A stretch of DNA of 64,000 nucleotides, from assembly GCF_003573695.1 (NCBI RefSeq), contig NC_039358.1, positions 197,677,727 to 197,741,726 of the forward strand, in the 5' to 3' direction. Source of the stretch: Papaver somniferum. Lineage: Eukaryota; Streptophyta; Magnoliopsida; Ranunculales; Papaveraceae. Positions within the stretch are counted from its first letter, which is position 1. Each line of letters opens with the position of its first letter. The notes beneath the pieces are model-generated. The model was not told the DNA's origin, searched no databases, and worked only from the letters and a program-made list of their open reading frames with translations. This document shows positions 10,936 through 24,097 of the stretch, piece after piece. The position numbers and the translations under genes were made by a program.

Positions 10936-13158
10936 AGAACCAGTTTTCTTAAATCCTAAATTCTTCAATCTTACCTATTAAACCAATTTAAAGGTAAAAT
11001 ATATGGTGGGTTTTTGAATACTTAGCATTCTGGAGGACTTAATGGTGTTTGGACATGTTGATTCACCGAATCTTCAATCTTCGTAACAAGTCTATGATAA
11101 TTTAATCCAAATCATCATGATATTGTCATATCGAGAATCAACCTTAACTGATAATTTTTAAAATCAATGAAGATTCGGCAAAAAAAAATAAATTGATTTT
11201 TTTTATCATAGGTTTAGTTGTTTGATTTTGAGAAGAAGAAAATGAAAAAAATGAATTAATTGGCGAATTAATTTTGGCTTTGAAATTTGATTTAGTTTTG
11301 GTTTTATGTATAATAATAATCAAGGAGTAGATTTGGCTTTTCATATAGAATAGGTCCCCATATCAGAACTTAAGATGTATGCTAGGTAAGCCCCCAAATC
11401 TCAAGAGATTTTAAGTCCCAATAATAAGATTTTAAAATATATTATTCGTAGTATTTTTCTTTTGATAAACATCTAGCATTATTATTGGATGACCGATCGA
11501 AGGGAGGGAGTTCTTTCACTGTCACCATGGGGGCTAAAATGTAGTTGCACGCAACATTTTTTCCCCGATTTTTAGTCGATCCAATTGAATAGGAATTGAT
11601 CGTTTATTTTCAAAATTGATTTCATAATTGGAGTGGTACAATCTCCGGTAAACACCATCAACTTGATCAAAACACAAATCAATAGTCTTTATTTCGACCT
11701 AAAAACCTTCAGAAAACCGTCGCCTATTCGAATTTGCAACAATTTTATATATTTCGATCAAATTGGATCAACATTGATCATCCATTAATAAAATGGATTT
11801 GTTGATCAAAAATTTGGGGTCTCGTATTATACTTATACCCCATCAAATGGGATCAAATCAATTGATTTCCCCCTCAATTGCTTAAAATTAAACCGAAATT
11901 GGTCATGTATTGCGTATTAGGAACATATATGTGTTGCTAAATATTTTCCTTGCAAAATTCAAAGTATTATTTGATGACCGAAAATTCGGTCGTCCACCAC
12001 ACTGCAGTAATCTAGTATATCATAAAAAAAAATCATAATATTTTGTAAGCATTTATACAATCTAGGCCTATCATGGTTATCTATTCTATTATATAAAGCG
12101 AACCCCTCAAGCTCGGGTAAAATTTACAATGAAAAAATATAATTCAACAACTGACCAAATCGCCAAGGAAGAAATAAATTTACCATGCATGTTTTGTGCA
12201 ACACGTGGGACCAAACTTGGGAAGAAATAAATTTAATGGTATAACATGGTCGAATAAGAATTGGTCCGACCCCTTATTCCATTTGTCTTTCATTTTTCCA
12301 TTTTAATCTATGGAAATGGAATCTACTAGACAGGAAACCACCATTTATAAAGGGGATTCCAGTCCTACTAAGTGTTGATTTCATTTGACCGATTCAACGG
12401 TCAGAATTAATAGGATCTTTTTGTCCTATATGCAACGGTATCAGCACTTAGTAGAAATGGTATCCCTTTATAAATCATGTAGGAAACAAGCCATTGTTTG
12501 TGCCCTCAAACGGAAAGAACTATCGACTGCCCACGCGCATACGCTCGCATGCTTAACACTCTTGTTTAATATAAATTCGACGTGGGTAGTTATGAAGATA
12601 AATCTGGTATAAGTTTGAGAAATTTTAGCACGGAAAATCGTGTGTTTCGTATAATCCATATGATTTTTCTTGAAGCCAAGAGACTGATTTTTTTAATTGA
12701 TCAGCAACGAAAAATGAACTCAATCGATCCAACGGTCAGAATTGCCATTAAAAGTTTCATTGCAGACCCTATTTGTACAAGTCATCCATCGTGTCTTTCC
12801 CGTCCCGTCCCGTCATTGGTTATCCATACTGCAGACTCGGGGTACGAATTATCTTCATCAATGCAATCTACCTTGACTTGAAGTCCCCAAACCTGCTAGT
12901 ACTTGACAATACACAAGAGCACTTGACTGTGACGGCCTGCTGTTGTTTTTTTCAAAAATTTCAGCTATGGGCCACTCTAAAATGGTTGGAAAAAACAAAG
13001 TTTTAGAATATTCTTAAATGCTTTTGTGGGAATGCAAATTCACACCAGAATCAAGGTCAGAATCCAAGGGTCCATTCACTACTTTATTTTATTTATGAAT
13101 TTTCGAGGAGAATTATTGGATTTCCTCTAGAATAAATTTGGAGAGGAAATGATACAAC
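10936..13158. other. Gene-free AT-rich stretch
   Basis: Short overlapping open frames at 11144-11344 and 12385-13006 have no domain, no conserved start and no repeat relationship to known proteins. I see no RNA gene and no clear transposon end. Confidence 0.5.
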
Positions 13159-13206
13159 GTGGGAGTGGGAGTGGGAGTGGGAGTGGGACAGGGACTGGGA
13201 TGGGGA
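13159..13206 (+). repeat. GTGGGA repeat with G-quadruplex potential
   Basis: Five GTGGGA units in a row, followed by GACAGGGACTGGGATGGGGA. That gives eight runs of three or more G with loops of 2-4 nt on the plus strand. Confidence 0.85.
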
Positions 13207-13550
13207 TCACTGTTTTAGGAAAACGATAATCGATAAATTTGCGGGGTCGATAAATTTGCGGGGTCTTATGAAGAAAAAACCTCCTTTACAGCCTACCAAA
13301 ATAGTAAATACCAGAAGAACTAATAGGGAAATTTTAAAGCATGTGGTTGACAAAGGGAGTTCCCCGCCCCTCCACCACCTCCTCTTCAATGAAAGTTATT
13401 TATTGGAACCTAAGATCAACTGCAATGGACGACTAAACCCAAATTTTCAGTCGAGTGGGCTGGTGTAGTGGGACGGACCATCGATCAAAATTTGATCAAA
13501 GAGTAAAATCCAGATCAAATTTGGTCTGCGATCAGGACCAAATCCAAATA

Positions 13551-13990
13551 TAGTCGGGCGTTGATATAATCTCCGCTACACATCGGGCGTTGATATAATC
13601 TCCGCCATTTATCGGGCGTTGATATAATGTACGCATGAAACGGGGCGTTGATATAATGTACGCATGAAACGGGACGTTGATATAATGTACGCCCGATGGG
13701 GCGTTGATATAATGTACGCATGAAACGGGCGTTGATATACTTAACGCCCCACTTTCACAAATTTTCAAAACTTACATGGGGCGTTGATATACTTAACGCC
13801 CCATTTTTTTCTTTTTTCAAAACTTACATGGGGCGTTGATATACTTAACGCTCCATTTTTTTTTTTTTTGTTTGTGAAGCGTAGAACAATACCAACGCCC
13901 CACTCGCGCGTTATCTTTACCAACGCCCCATTCGGGCGTTATCTTTACCAACGTCTGATCCAGGCGTAATGTTTATCAACGCACGACCAA
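13551..13990. repeat. Palindromic array of GGGCGTTGATATA units
   Basis: Nine direct units of about 28-50 bp start GGGCGTTGATATA and most carry TGTACGC or CTTAACGCCCC. After a T-rich stretch near 13853 the orientation flips and the same word appears as CAACGCCC with TTATCTTTAC spacers, at least four times. Similar direct copies of GACTAAACCCAAATTT flank the array at about 13429 and 14025, and the sequence up to about 14095 (ending CACTGTGGACGCTCTAAGG) may be the edge of a small DNA element. Open frames across it are repeat translations. Confidence 0.8.
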
Positions 13991-14091
13991 ATATACTCTT
14001 TTCCCACTACGCCACATGACGGACTAAACCCAAATTTGGTCTTTTTTTTTAGTCTTTGGTCTTTGGTTATACTCGCACCACTGTGGACGCT

Positions 14092-15150
14092 CTAAGGGGC
14101 TTTAAAAGACAAAAGACCAAAGATAAACTCAAATCCCTTGTTAACATCAATAATCTTTTTTTTGTTTGGGTTGTTGAACCTAAGATTAAAGCAACAAAAA
14201 ATATTATTAAACTTCGTGATATGAGTCAAAACATCATTCATAATTCTCTTGATGATAGTAAAGGTAACATTTGGCTTTTTTGGAACTGTTCTATTACACC
14301 TCCAGAAGTAATAGCTACTTCAAAACAATGCATTACTGTTGAAGTTGGTGGAGTTTTATTTACTGGAATTCATGATACAGTCAATAGAAGGGAACTCCGG
14401 CAAGATCTCTGTGACATTAGTTTACTAAACAAACCATGGTTGATTTTGGGTGATTTTAATTCTGTTCTATCTGTGGATGAAAAAAAAAGGTGGTAGAAGT
14501 CTTCTTCCTTCTGCAATGAGAGATTTTAATAATTGCATTGATTTTTGTGAACTTATACAAGCTCCAAAATCTGGTCTGGAGTTTTCCTGGTGTAATGACA
14601 GAGTGAGAACAAAAAGAATTCTCTGCAATTTAGACAGAGCTTTCTTTAATTTGAAGTGGCTTGAAACTTTTAACGGTTGGCACTATAAAGTAGGATCTAG
14701 AGGTATTTCTGACCATGGCCCTATTATTGGATCAAATACTGTGATTCCTAGAGCTCTCAATACTCCTTTTAGATTCCAGAGAATGTGGCTTTCTCATCCT
14801 TCTTTTATGCAAGTGATTATTGATTCTTGGAGTGAAGAAATTTCAAGCAATCCTATTTATATCTTCATGAATAAGCTGAAGAGACTCAAAAAGATTTTAA
14901 AAGCTTGGAACTGGGAGGTTTTTGGTGATGTCAAAGCTAACTTAGCAAAAGCTGAAGAAAAAGTTTTAGAAGAGACTTTAAAATCAGATAATGATCCAAA
15001 CGATATTACTCTTTTGAATAATTTAGTTACATCAAGAGGATAATATGACATGGTTGCTAATAATTACCATACATTCTTGAGGGACAAAGCTAGAATTAAT
15101 TAGATAAAAGAAGGAGATATAAATTCCAAATTCTTTCATACAAGCATAAA
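14092..15150 (+). pseudogene. LINE endonuclease (APE-like), frameshifted
   Basis: The first frame (to 14496) carries FVWVVEPKI and PWLILGDFNSVLS, the GDFN box. The A-run at 14480 causes a frameshift into the second frame (14450-15043), which holds LDRAFFNLKW and the catalytic SDHGPI box. After 15043 the frame continues past two stops (about 15041 and 15101) in sequence similar to the linker between endonuclease and RT (YHTFLRDKARIN-stop-IKEGD). The second stop, TAG, stands where LINEs usually have Trp. Nicks target DNA in living relatives; not functional here. Confidence 0.85.
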
Positions 15151-17289
15151 ATTGAGCCAAAGCCAAAATTCCATTGCAAAATTAGAAGATAACTCTGGTA
15201 ATATTATCACTGATCAGAAAGGAATTGCTGATAATCTTATTGATCATTCAGTAAGAAATTTGAGTACCAAACTGTGCAGATTAGAGAATCAATCTTTGAT
15301 GTTGTTCCTCAGGTTATTACATATGAAGATAACTCCCTTCTTGATGGTCTTCTAGATGAAAATGAAATTAAAAGTGCAATCTTTGATCTCAATCAAGACA
15401 GTGCTCCAGGACCAGATGGATTTACTGGAATTTTCTATAGAGCTGCTTGGGATACTATAAAAAAGGATCTGGTGGAATCTATTCATTACTGTTGGAAGAA
15501 CAACATAATACCCATTGGTATGAATTCTAACTTTCTTGTCTTAATTCCAAAAATTAAGGGTGCTAAGTGTGCAAAAAATTTTAGACCCATTAGCCTCAGT
15601 AATTTCTGCTTTAAAATCATTACAAAGATTATTACTATGAGACTTACCACTATGCTTCATAAAGTCATTTCTCCACAACAAAGTGCATTTGTAAAAAATA
15701 GGAACATTCATGATCAGATTCTCCTAGCATCTGAGCTTGTTAATGAAATGACCACTAAAAGAAGAGGAGGTAACTTAGCTCTTAAATTAGATATTTCACA
15801 AGCATATGATACCATGAGCTTGGAATTCTTGTATAGAGCTATGAAGAAGTTTGGTTTTTCTGCTATGTTCTGTAAATGGATTTTGGTTTTACTCAAATCT
15901 TCCAAGATCTCAATTATGTTAAATGAAGGGCCTATTGGATTCTTTGGTGTTGGAAGAGGTCTTAAACAAGGTGATCCACTTTCACCTATTCATTTTATAA
16001 TTGCTGAAGACATTCTTAGTAGAAATATTCACTATATGATCCTTAAGAAGAAAATTCAGCCTATGATAGTTAGAAATGGTATGCATCCTTCCCATTTATT
16101 ATTTGCAGATGATATTCTTCTATTTTACAATGGTGGTATGAGAAATATTACAAATCTGAGAGCTTTACTAGTTGAATACCAAGCTGCAACTGGTCAAGTC
16201 ATTAATACTGCAAAGAGTAAGCTCTTTATCAATGGTACTTCTGACTCAAGGAAAAGACAGATTGTTGACTTCCTTCAAATGGATTTATCTACCTTTCCTG
16301 ATAGATACTTAGGAGTGATGCTGGTGCAAGGGAGGGTTAAATCTTGTCATTTATGGCACATTGTGGATTATATGCACAACAGATTTGCTGCTTGGAGTGA
16401 AAAATTCTTAAATTTCCAGGCAAGATTAACCTTGGTAAAACATGTTTTATGCAGCATTCCTATTTACAATATGTCAATTTATAAATGGCTAAGGAAGATT
16501 ATTGATGCTTGTGAAAGAATAATCAGAAATTATTTGTGGTCTCGTAATGTAGAAGATCAAAAATGTGTTACTCTAAAGTGGGAGAATGTTTGTACTTCAA
16601 AAGAAGAGGGTGGCCTTGGTATAAGGAATCTTGAATACCTGAACAAACCCTTTCTTATGAAATTTTTATGGAGAATGAAGAAATCAAATGAGGAATGTGA
16701 TAAATTTTTCCTTTATAAATATACTGACAAGAATGGAAATTGGATCACTTATTACAAGAAATCCTCTGTTTGGCCTGGTATCAGATGGGTGATTAAAGAA
16801 TTTGATGAAAATACTCGATGGATAGTGGGTACTGGTGAGAAAATATCTTTGTGGAATGACAGCTGGATCTATGAAGAACCTATCATTAAGTTATTCCCTA
16901 ACCATCCTTTCATAGCCTCATACCCATTCTTAAAATTCAATACTTTAATTGTCAATGGCCAATGGTGCATCCCTGCCGATTTCTTACAATTTTTCAATCA
17001 CCATCAATTGCTTATTCTTGATGAAGGAGATGACATTTTAGTTTGGTGTAATAGCCATTCTGGTTGTTTTACTGTCTCAGAAGCTATGAAGAAAATAAGC
17101 TCTCCAAAACCTAAACTGTACTGGTACAAGAAAATTTGGGCTGATGTAGTTCCACCTTCTACTGCTGCTAATATTTGGAAGATTACCAGAGAGGTCTGCC
17201 CCAGTGAAGAAAATCTGGAAAAAAGAAAGAAAGAGGATTTCAATTTGCTTCAAGATGTTTACTCTGCCACAATGAGGAAGACTCCATGA
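15150..17289 (+). pseudogene. LINE reverse transcriptase
   Basis: The long frame 15274-17289 holds the RT core: DSAPGPDGFTGIFYRAAWD, NFRPISLSNFCFKIITKI, LKLDISQAYDT, GLKQGDPLSP and the catalytic LLFADDILLF (around 16108). After that come the thumb and the conserved DRYLGVML and VKHVLCSIPIYNMS segments, then a zf-RVT-like region (WKITREVCPSEENL). 15152-15330 continues the linker in another frame, so a frameshift lies near 15280. A last frameshift near 17235-17286 separates it from the RNase H frame. The catalytic residues are intact, so degradation is recent or mild. Confidence 0.9.
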
Positions 17290-18149
17290 AACATATTCTA
17301 TGGAATTGTAGTTTCAGTCAGAGACTTTGGAGCTGGCTAGGAGGTATTTTTCACTATAAAAACCCTCTTTCCTTTGAAGATTCTTTAAAACTTTGCAAAA
17401 GTTCTAGCCCTGTCATAAAAGAGTTATGGATTGTCTGCTCCTTTACCCTCATGGTAGAAATTTGGTTCATGAGAAATGCTGTTTTTTATGAAGAGGAAAA
17501 GCCTGATTATGTTAAAATTCAAAACAAGATTAGGAAAATGGCTCATGACTGTGAATATATAATGCAAGGGAAAATGTGGGGCTCAACTGCTGAAACTGAT
17601 ATTATGCATTACTTCTTAATCCAACATAGAATGCTGAGAAGGGTTAGAAATACAATGATATATTTCTCTCATCCTGGTGTGGATGAAGTTCTTCTTTGTT
17701 GTGATGGTGCCTCAAGAGGCAACCCTGGTACAGCTGGTTATGGGTTTGCTGTTAGAAATCATAATGGAGAATTCGTTTATGCAGAAGCTGGAGGCTTGGG
17801 TATGACTACTAATTTTATTGCAGAATTTGTTTCCAGCATCAGAGCCTTTAAATGGGCCTTTGAGAACCAGCTTTTCAAAGTCATTCTCCAATCAGATTCA
17901 AAAAGCTGCATACATTCTCTTGAGCAGCAGAAAATTCCTTGGTTTCTCCTTACTAGGTGGCAGAGAATCTATAAAAGATTTCATTCTATAAATTACAGGC
18001 ATGTCTACAGGGAGATTAACTTCGCAGCTGATCATTTTGCAAAGAAGGGAGCTCAGCTTGGTAAAGGGCATAAACTTTGCTTTGAGGAAAGACCTAACAA
18101 TTTGGTTAGAATGGAGGTCCCTGGCCATCCTTGTTACAAATTTGATTAG
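17286..18149 (+). pseudogene. LINE RNase H domain
   Basis: The first 130 residues finish the zinc-binding/linker region (HILWNCSFSQRLWSWLGGIF). From 17690 an RNase H fold follows: CDGASRGNPGTAGYGFAVRN, then AEFVSSIRAFKWA, LQSDSKSCIHSLEQ and HVYREINFAADHFAKKGAQL. The D, E, D and D active-site positions can all be found (CDGAS, AEF, SDS, NFAAD). In relatives it removes RNA during or after target-primed reverse transcription. In a different frame from the RT because of the upstream shift. Confidence 0.85.
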
Positions 18150-18292
18150 CTTGATTTTTCCCGAATCATGTTTTTTTTTCTTTCTTTTGTTCCTTTCCTT
18201 ATTTGGGTTTGTATTCTCAAACTTTTATATTTCTTAATAAAAGTTTAGTTTTTGTCAAAATAAAATAAAATAATAATAATGATAATTACGGG

Positions 18293-19129
18293 ACCTATTT
18301 TCAACCTTCCCTATCCTAATGATAAAGTGGTTGGGGGAGAAGTATTGGATTCCTTCGGGCGAGAAATATTTCAACGTAACATGATCTCTTTATTCCTTTG
18401 AATTCTGCAACAGGGGAGGACATGCTTTTTGGTCGACATATATTTTTTTTTAGCTTATTAGTAATGGTTAGTACTTGGTACGAGAAAAGTACACACACAG
18501 TGAAGTTCGTGGGAAATCAAAAGCCCTCATGTCGTCGGGCCTGTGCTCGTGCAGGTGGCAACGATAACCTAAAGTCTTTCTGTTGGAAAAATAAAATAAA
18601 GAAAACAACCGAAATCTCCTTTGGCAGAGTGACGTAACCGACACGCCTTACAAAAATTTGATTTCTCGCAACAATAACTATTTTCTAAATATGTAGAGCA
18701 CGGGCGTCCCGACTAGTTTATTGTAAATTAGGGCCGGGTTGGACTGCTGGAGCCAACGTAAGCCATCCTTTGTACCGAACTGCTGCTGCTTTGACCAAAC
18801 AACTATTGCACCCTGAAATCTGTGTGTTTGAGTTACTGGTTCGTGTCTGTGTTTGATTTTCTAGAATGACAATTGCGCCCTGAAATTTCTGCCAGCAGTA
18901 TAAACACTAATGGGCCTGAAACCAATTAATAGCACTTCTATTCCTCCCTTACCTTTGTCCATCCGCTCACTCTCCACCCCTACCATCATATTACCAGCCT
19001 CAGTCCAAACCAATTGTACATTTGTTCCCTGGTACACGGTGGAATAGAAATGCTATTATTTACCAACAATATCTCCACAAGAACTGCTGGGGCATCAATC
19101 AAAATGACACCTGAGTTACCCCTTGCGAT
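18293..19129. other. Gene-free stretch
   Basis: No domain. 18770-18900 has two similar segments around TTGCACCCTGAAAT and TTGCGCCCTGAAAT, a short diverged duplication. Confidence 0.45.
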
Positions 19130-19440
19130 TGGCTTTCGTCCACCACTGGCACCAGGTATGCAACCACAGCGTAGTTATACTTCCACTTGTTCACACTACA
19201 CAATCTCGGTATGGTGGCGACCTCCTAGACATGATTATCTGAAGCTGAGCACGGATAGTGCTGCTAAAAGCCATCCTGGTCCCCTGTTGGAGCTGGGGCT
19301 ATTATTCGAGATGTACAAGGGATGTTAATACGACCGCTAGCAGCACCTACAGGATGTTCTACAGCACTAGTGGCGGAAGCTTGGGCATTACTTTTGGGTC
19401 TACACTATACAGTTAGCTATGGTATCCATTCTGAAAATTG
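19130..19440 (+). pseudogene. LINE RNase H fragment
   Basis: LAPGMQPQRSYTSTC, WWRPPRHDYLKLSTDSAAK and SHPG align in order with LPGMQPYANPAQ, VGWLKPQSDWIKINTDAAAR and GSPG of the LINE at 35.2-38.9 kb. Beyond 19270 the match continues in another frame (GAIIRDVQGM, AEAWALLLGLHY). It is therefore a broken piece of the same LINE family, without RT. Confidence 0.7.
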
Positions 19441-19811
19441 GAGTGGGACTCACTAGCTCCTTCGTTCTTGTCAACATAACTCTTTTGTCTGTCAGTCGTG
19501 CTTAACGATTTTTAAGAGCAACTCCTATACGAAGGAACCATTCTTTCAAAGTGGGAGAGTGCAGCATCCACCACTCATCACGGGAGAAACCACTCTTCCC
19601 AAACGATCCAATCACTTTATGATCTCCTTAACAAATATAAATATTTCGGTTGGGTTGCCACGACTTTCTTCTAATCTGCCAATTGTTAATGTTAGCCGAC
19701 TACCATAAAAGATATGTACTTGTTAATGCAAAGGACTTCTCATGATGGGATACTCACCTCCACTCTAGGTCGAATCCTTCGATTTGAAAGAAGTGGAATG
19801 TCTCCACTCCT

Positions 19812-19914
19812 GCCGGTGTCACTATAGTACAGTGGTAAAGTCACTTGGTGATGATATCAGTGACCTGAGTTCGAAACTCGTCAGCATTAAAATTCTTTAT
19901 CGATCAAAAAAAAA
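19812..19914 (+). mobile_element. tRNA-derived SINE with 16-bp target duplication
   Basis: The body carries a box A (TAGTACAGTGGTAAAGTC) and a box B (GAGTTCGAAACTC), so it has an internal Pol III promoter derived from a tRNA. It ends in a run of nine A. It is bordered by perfect 16-bp direct repeats GAATGTCTCCACTCCT at 19796-19811 and 19915-19930, the hallmark of LINE-machinery insertion. At 103 bp it is short for a plant SINE, close to tRNA-related head plus tail. Confidence 0.85.
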
Positions 19915-19930
19915 GAATGTCTCCACTCCT

Positions 19931-20388
19931 CCGCCCATATAGTCAGCTATCAATGCAGTTGACCGTTAAAATTACACGGGATCCTCCCTCCCGCTAGAAA
20001 ATAAATTCCAAACACTAAATTAGAACGAATGCTTATCCACATTGAGAAACAACTAATGCATTATCCATAAGCGATCATCTTCAGTACTTACGTCTTTGTC
20101 CCAAAATGGCAAAGACGTTGATCATCACGTGCTAGTACTAGTAGATTTTTACTTGGCTAAATCTCACACGTAAACTATTACATTCTTTCGTCTACATTTA
20201 AGGTGTCTATTCAAAATCTTTGACTGCACGCAACTCTTGTGATCTGAAAAACAAATCTCCCATCTCTCCAGTGTCATTTTCATTTTTTATAGCTAGAGCG
20301 AGTTCTCAACACAACGTATGCCCTATCATTTTCATGTCCAAGATAACCATTTTACGTAAAGGAAATACATTTGGGTTAACCCACAATA
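19931..20388. other. Gene-free stretch
   Basis: No gene or repeat recognised between the SINE and the TIR element. Confidence 0.5.
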
Positions 20389-20764
20389 TTAATAGAACGA
20401 TTTTTTGGGACCGGTTTTATTTTGGGTTAGGCATTAGAAGTAATTCTAGATTACCCCATATCTAGTTATTTATTTAATACCTAATTTACCCTCTTAATTA
20501 ATTTTAGATTATGATTAGTGAATGATTTAGTTAAAAACAATTGGTGAGATTAAATTAAAAGATGGATTTATTATTAGTTGAGCAGAATTATTGAGAGAGT
20601 AGAGTTAGAGAAGATGAAGGAGAAAAACATGGAAAATAATTTTTTTTTCCAATTCACTAAGTTTGAGTATTCAAAGGATGAAAACTCATCTGATTCTTCA
20701 TCTCCATCATCTCCTAGAATATTTGTTAATCTTCAAAATGATCCGGATTTGAACTGGATTTGGA

Positions 20765-21548
20765 ACAGTTCGGTTACTTTATATGAAGAACAAGTAACCG
20801 AACTCATCTGAAGCTGTAGTTCGGTTACGTTATATGAAGAACAAGTAACCGAACTCATCTGAAGCTGTATTTCGGTTTCCCCGTGAGATGAACAAGTAAC
20901 CGAACTCATCTGAAAGTGTAGTGCGGTTACTTGTTCCAAACACGCAGGTTACCGAACTCTCTAATAATTTCTAGGAGTTACAACGTTATGTTCGGTTGGT
21001 TCTCAACTAACCGAACTTTGGTGTACAAAGTTCGGTTGGTTCGCAAACTGCATGCACTTTTGATCTAACCGAACTTTACATAATATAAGAGTATATAAGT
21101 TTACAAAGTTCGGTTCTTTCGCAAACTTGAACCTAACAGCTAACAAACCAAACTCTGAATTCAGTTTCTGCGATAAAATTGTTAAGTTACCGAACTTAAC
21201 AAACAAAAAAATGTGAAGTTCCAGCGTCTATTGGCTAAGTTCGGTTACTTTGTAGTTTTAAAATTTTTTGCGAACAAACCGAACTCTATTGGCTAAGTTC
21301 GGTTATTTTGGAACTCAACATAGTGGCCACAACAACACAGTTCGGTTAGACTGGATTTGTTTTTTTTTCGGTTCTAAGGGTGGAGTTCGGTTACTTTGTA
21401 ATTTTAAATTTTTTTCGAAACAACCGAACAGAGAGTTCGATGACTTAGTTTTAAATCCAATAGAACCGAACTGTTCTTCGTGTTCTTCATTTTCAAGAAG
21501 TTCGGTTAGTAAACTAGGATTTTTTGGAAAATCGACCTAACCGAACAT
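20765..21548. repeat. Array of about 23 GTTCGGTT/AACCGAAC words forming hairpins
   Basis: The words GTTCGGTTA and TAACCGAAC alternate. The first three units are near-tandem, about 60 bp each (GTTCGGTTAC...GTAACCGAACTCATCTGAAG). Later pairs are more diverged and unequally spaced. Each pair could form a stem of 8-12 bp. Confidence 0.85.
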
Positions 21549-21764
21549 GGCTCTGTAACTCCTATTAAAACCCTATTTTGATGATTTCTATTCGATTGAA
21601 GCAATCAAAATCAAATTAAAACGAAGGGTTTGTTGGAAAATACCTTCGGAGTGGTCCCGTGGCAGAATCAAGTTGCGGCTGACGTCTTTTATACTCGATA
21701 AAATTATTACGTAACTGAACTTAATTGTGATTGCATTGATGTTGTTACATTTTTTAAATAGGCG

Positions 21765-21955
21765 GTCGTGGTGGTGGTGGGAGGTGGTGGTGGTGGTAAT
21801 CGGTGGTTGGTGGTGGTGATAATTGGAGGTGGTAGTGGTGGTAATCGGCGGTGGTGGTGGTGGTAATCGGTGGTTGGTGGTGGTGTTAATCGGAGGTGGT
21901 GGTGCTGGTAATCGGCGGTGGTGGGCGGTGGTGGTGGGAGGAGGTTGTGGTTATA
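21765..21955 (+). repeat. GGT-rich minisatellite with GGTAATCGG(T/C)GG units
   Basis: Repeated GGTGGTGG blocks separated by TAATCGG at about 36-40 bp spacing, G-rich on the plus strand. It lies within the TIR element near its right end. Confidence 0.85.
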
Positions 21956-22119
21956 TATATGTAGGTGATTATTAGGTTGGTTTTAAATTAAATTAGGTTA
22001 AGAATAGGTTAGTCATTTCAACGTTTTAGGACACCCCTTATCACTATAGGGAAGGTGGCCTAATAAAATCATGGTCCCCTCAAAAAAACCATGGTCCCTA
22101 AAAAAAATCATTCTATTAA

Positions 22120-22809
22120 CGATGTCTGGGCATGAAGAAGTTTCTATGAAGTAATGAACTCGTGGTGTAATTGTGCAATCTCCTTTTCTTGAACAGTTAG
22201 GTCATACTAAGAACTGAGAACCAAAAGCAGTTGGCTACGAAAAATAGATGACATGACATCTTAGTAAAAGAATAATGATACAGCGACTACTGTCATCTAT
22301 TAGTATATATATGAATCGGGTATAGATTAAGCAGTCTATAGATAGAGCCAATGCAAAAACTTGGTAAGAAAAGTAATGTGCCTTGGAAGGACTTGCCCAG
22401 CCAGCTGCATAATGCACTTGTTTTCTTGAGCAATTGCAGGAAAGACTGCTCAGGCCCAACGAAATTCAATCACAAAGAAGCTGGACGAAATATTCGCTAG
22501 CAAAACTGGCTAACCAGTTTGCTATGCTGTAGGAACTGGCCTTGAGCATGCTCTGGCACAACAAACAGTGGTATAAGCAATAAAGAACAAAAATATTTAT
22601 CCAAATCCAACAGTCTGTTCATTAAAGAAGAGCACAAAGAAACACATATGCTAGAAGTTCATGATTTCAATTCATGAAACCTTACGCCACACAACTACAA
22701 TTAACCGACAAAGATGAAGGAAAGAACTAGTTATATAATATAAATGAGAATTTAGAAAACATATCCATTGGCATACTGGTGGAGGACCACGGCAAACACC
22801 AACAACCTT
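22120..22809 (-). other. 3' flank and probable 3' UTR of the polyubiquitin gene
   Basis: No domain. Sequence directly left of the ubiquitin stop codon (22810) should be its 3' UTR on the minus strand. I cannot place the polyadenylation site. Confidence 0.4.
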
Positions 22810-23991
<1,182 letters not shown>

Positions 23992-24097
23992 TCAATCCAA
24001 AACAACACTTCGTATTCTATGGATAGAAACAGTACGAACCTCAGCCTAAGTTAATGGCATATGAGAAAAGATATCAAATTATCATGTCAATATATAT

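Larger units (their letters stand above)
14092..18292 (+). mobile_element. L1-type LINE with RNase H, 5'-truncated
   Basis: The order is endonuclease, reverse transcriptase, zinc-binding RT-associated region, RNase H, then an A-rich tail made of TAAAA and TAA repeats at 18255-18290. That is the layout of plant L1-clade LINEs that gained an RNase H. There is no ORF1, and the endonuclease lacks its first ~50 residues, so this is a 5'-truncated insertion, as is usual for LINEs. I could not match a target-site duplication. Confidence 0.9.
20389..22119. mobile_element. Non-autonomous terminal-inverted-repeat element
   Basis: The left end TTAATAGAACGATTTTTT-GGGACC is matched, inverted, by the right end (GGTCCCTA...AAATCATTCTATTAA, 22093-22119). 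The inverted similarity extends about 40 bp with small gaps. Outer TTA/TA bases could be the target duplication, as in Harbinger or mariner-like elements. No transposase is present. A 77-codon frame at 20578-20811 (serine/acidic, no domain) precedes the internal hairpin array. Superfamily uncertain. Confidence 0.7.
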
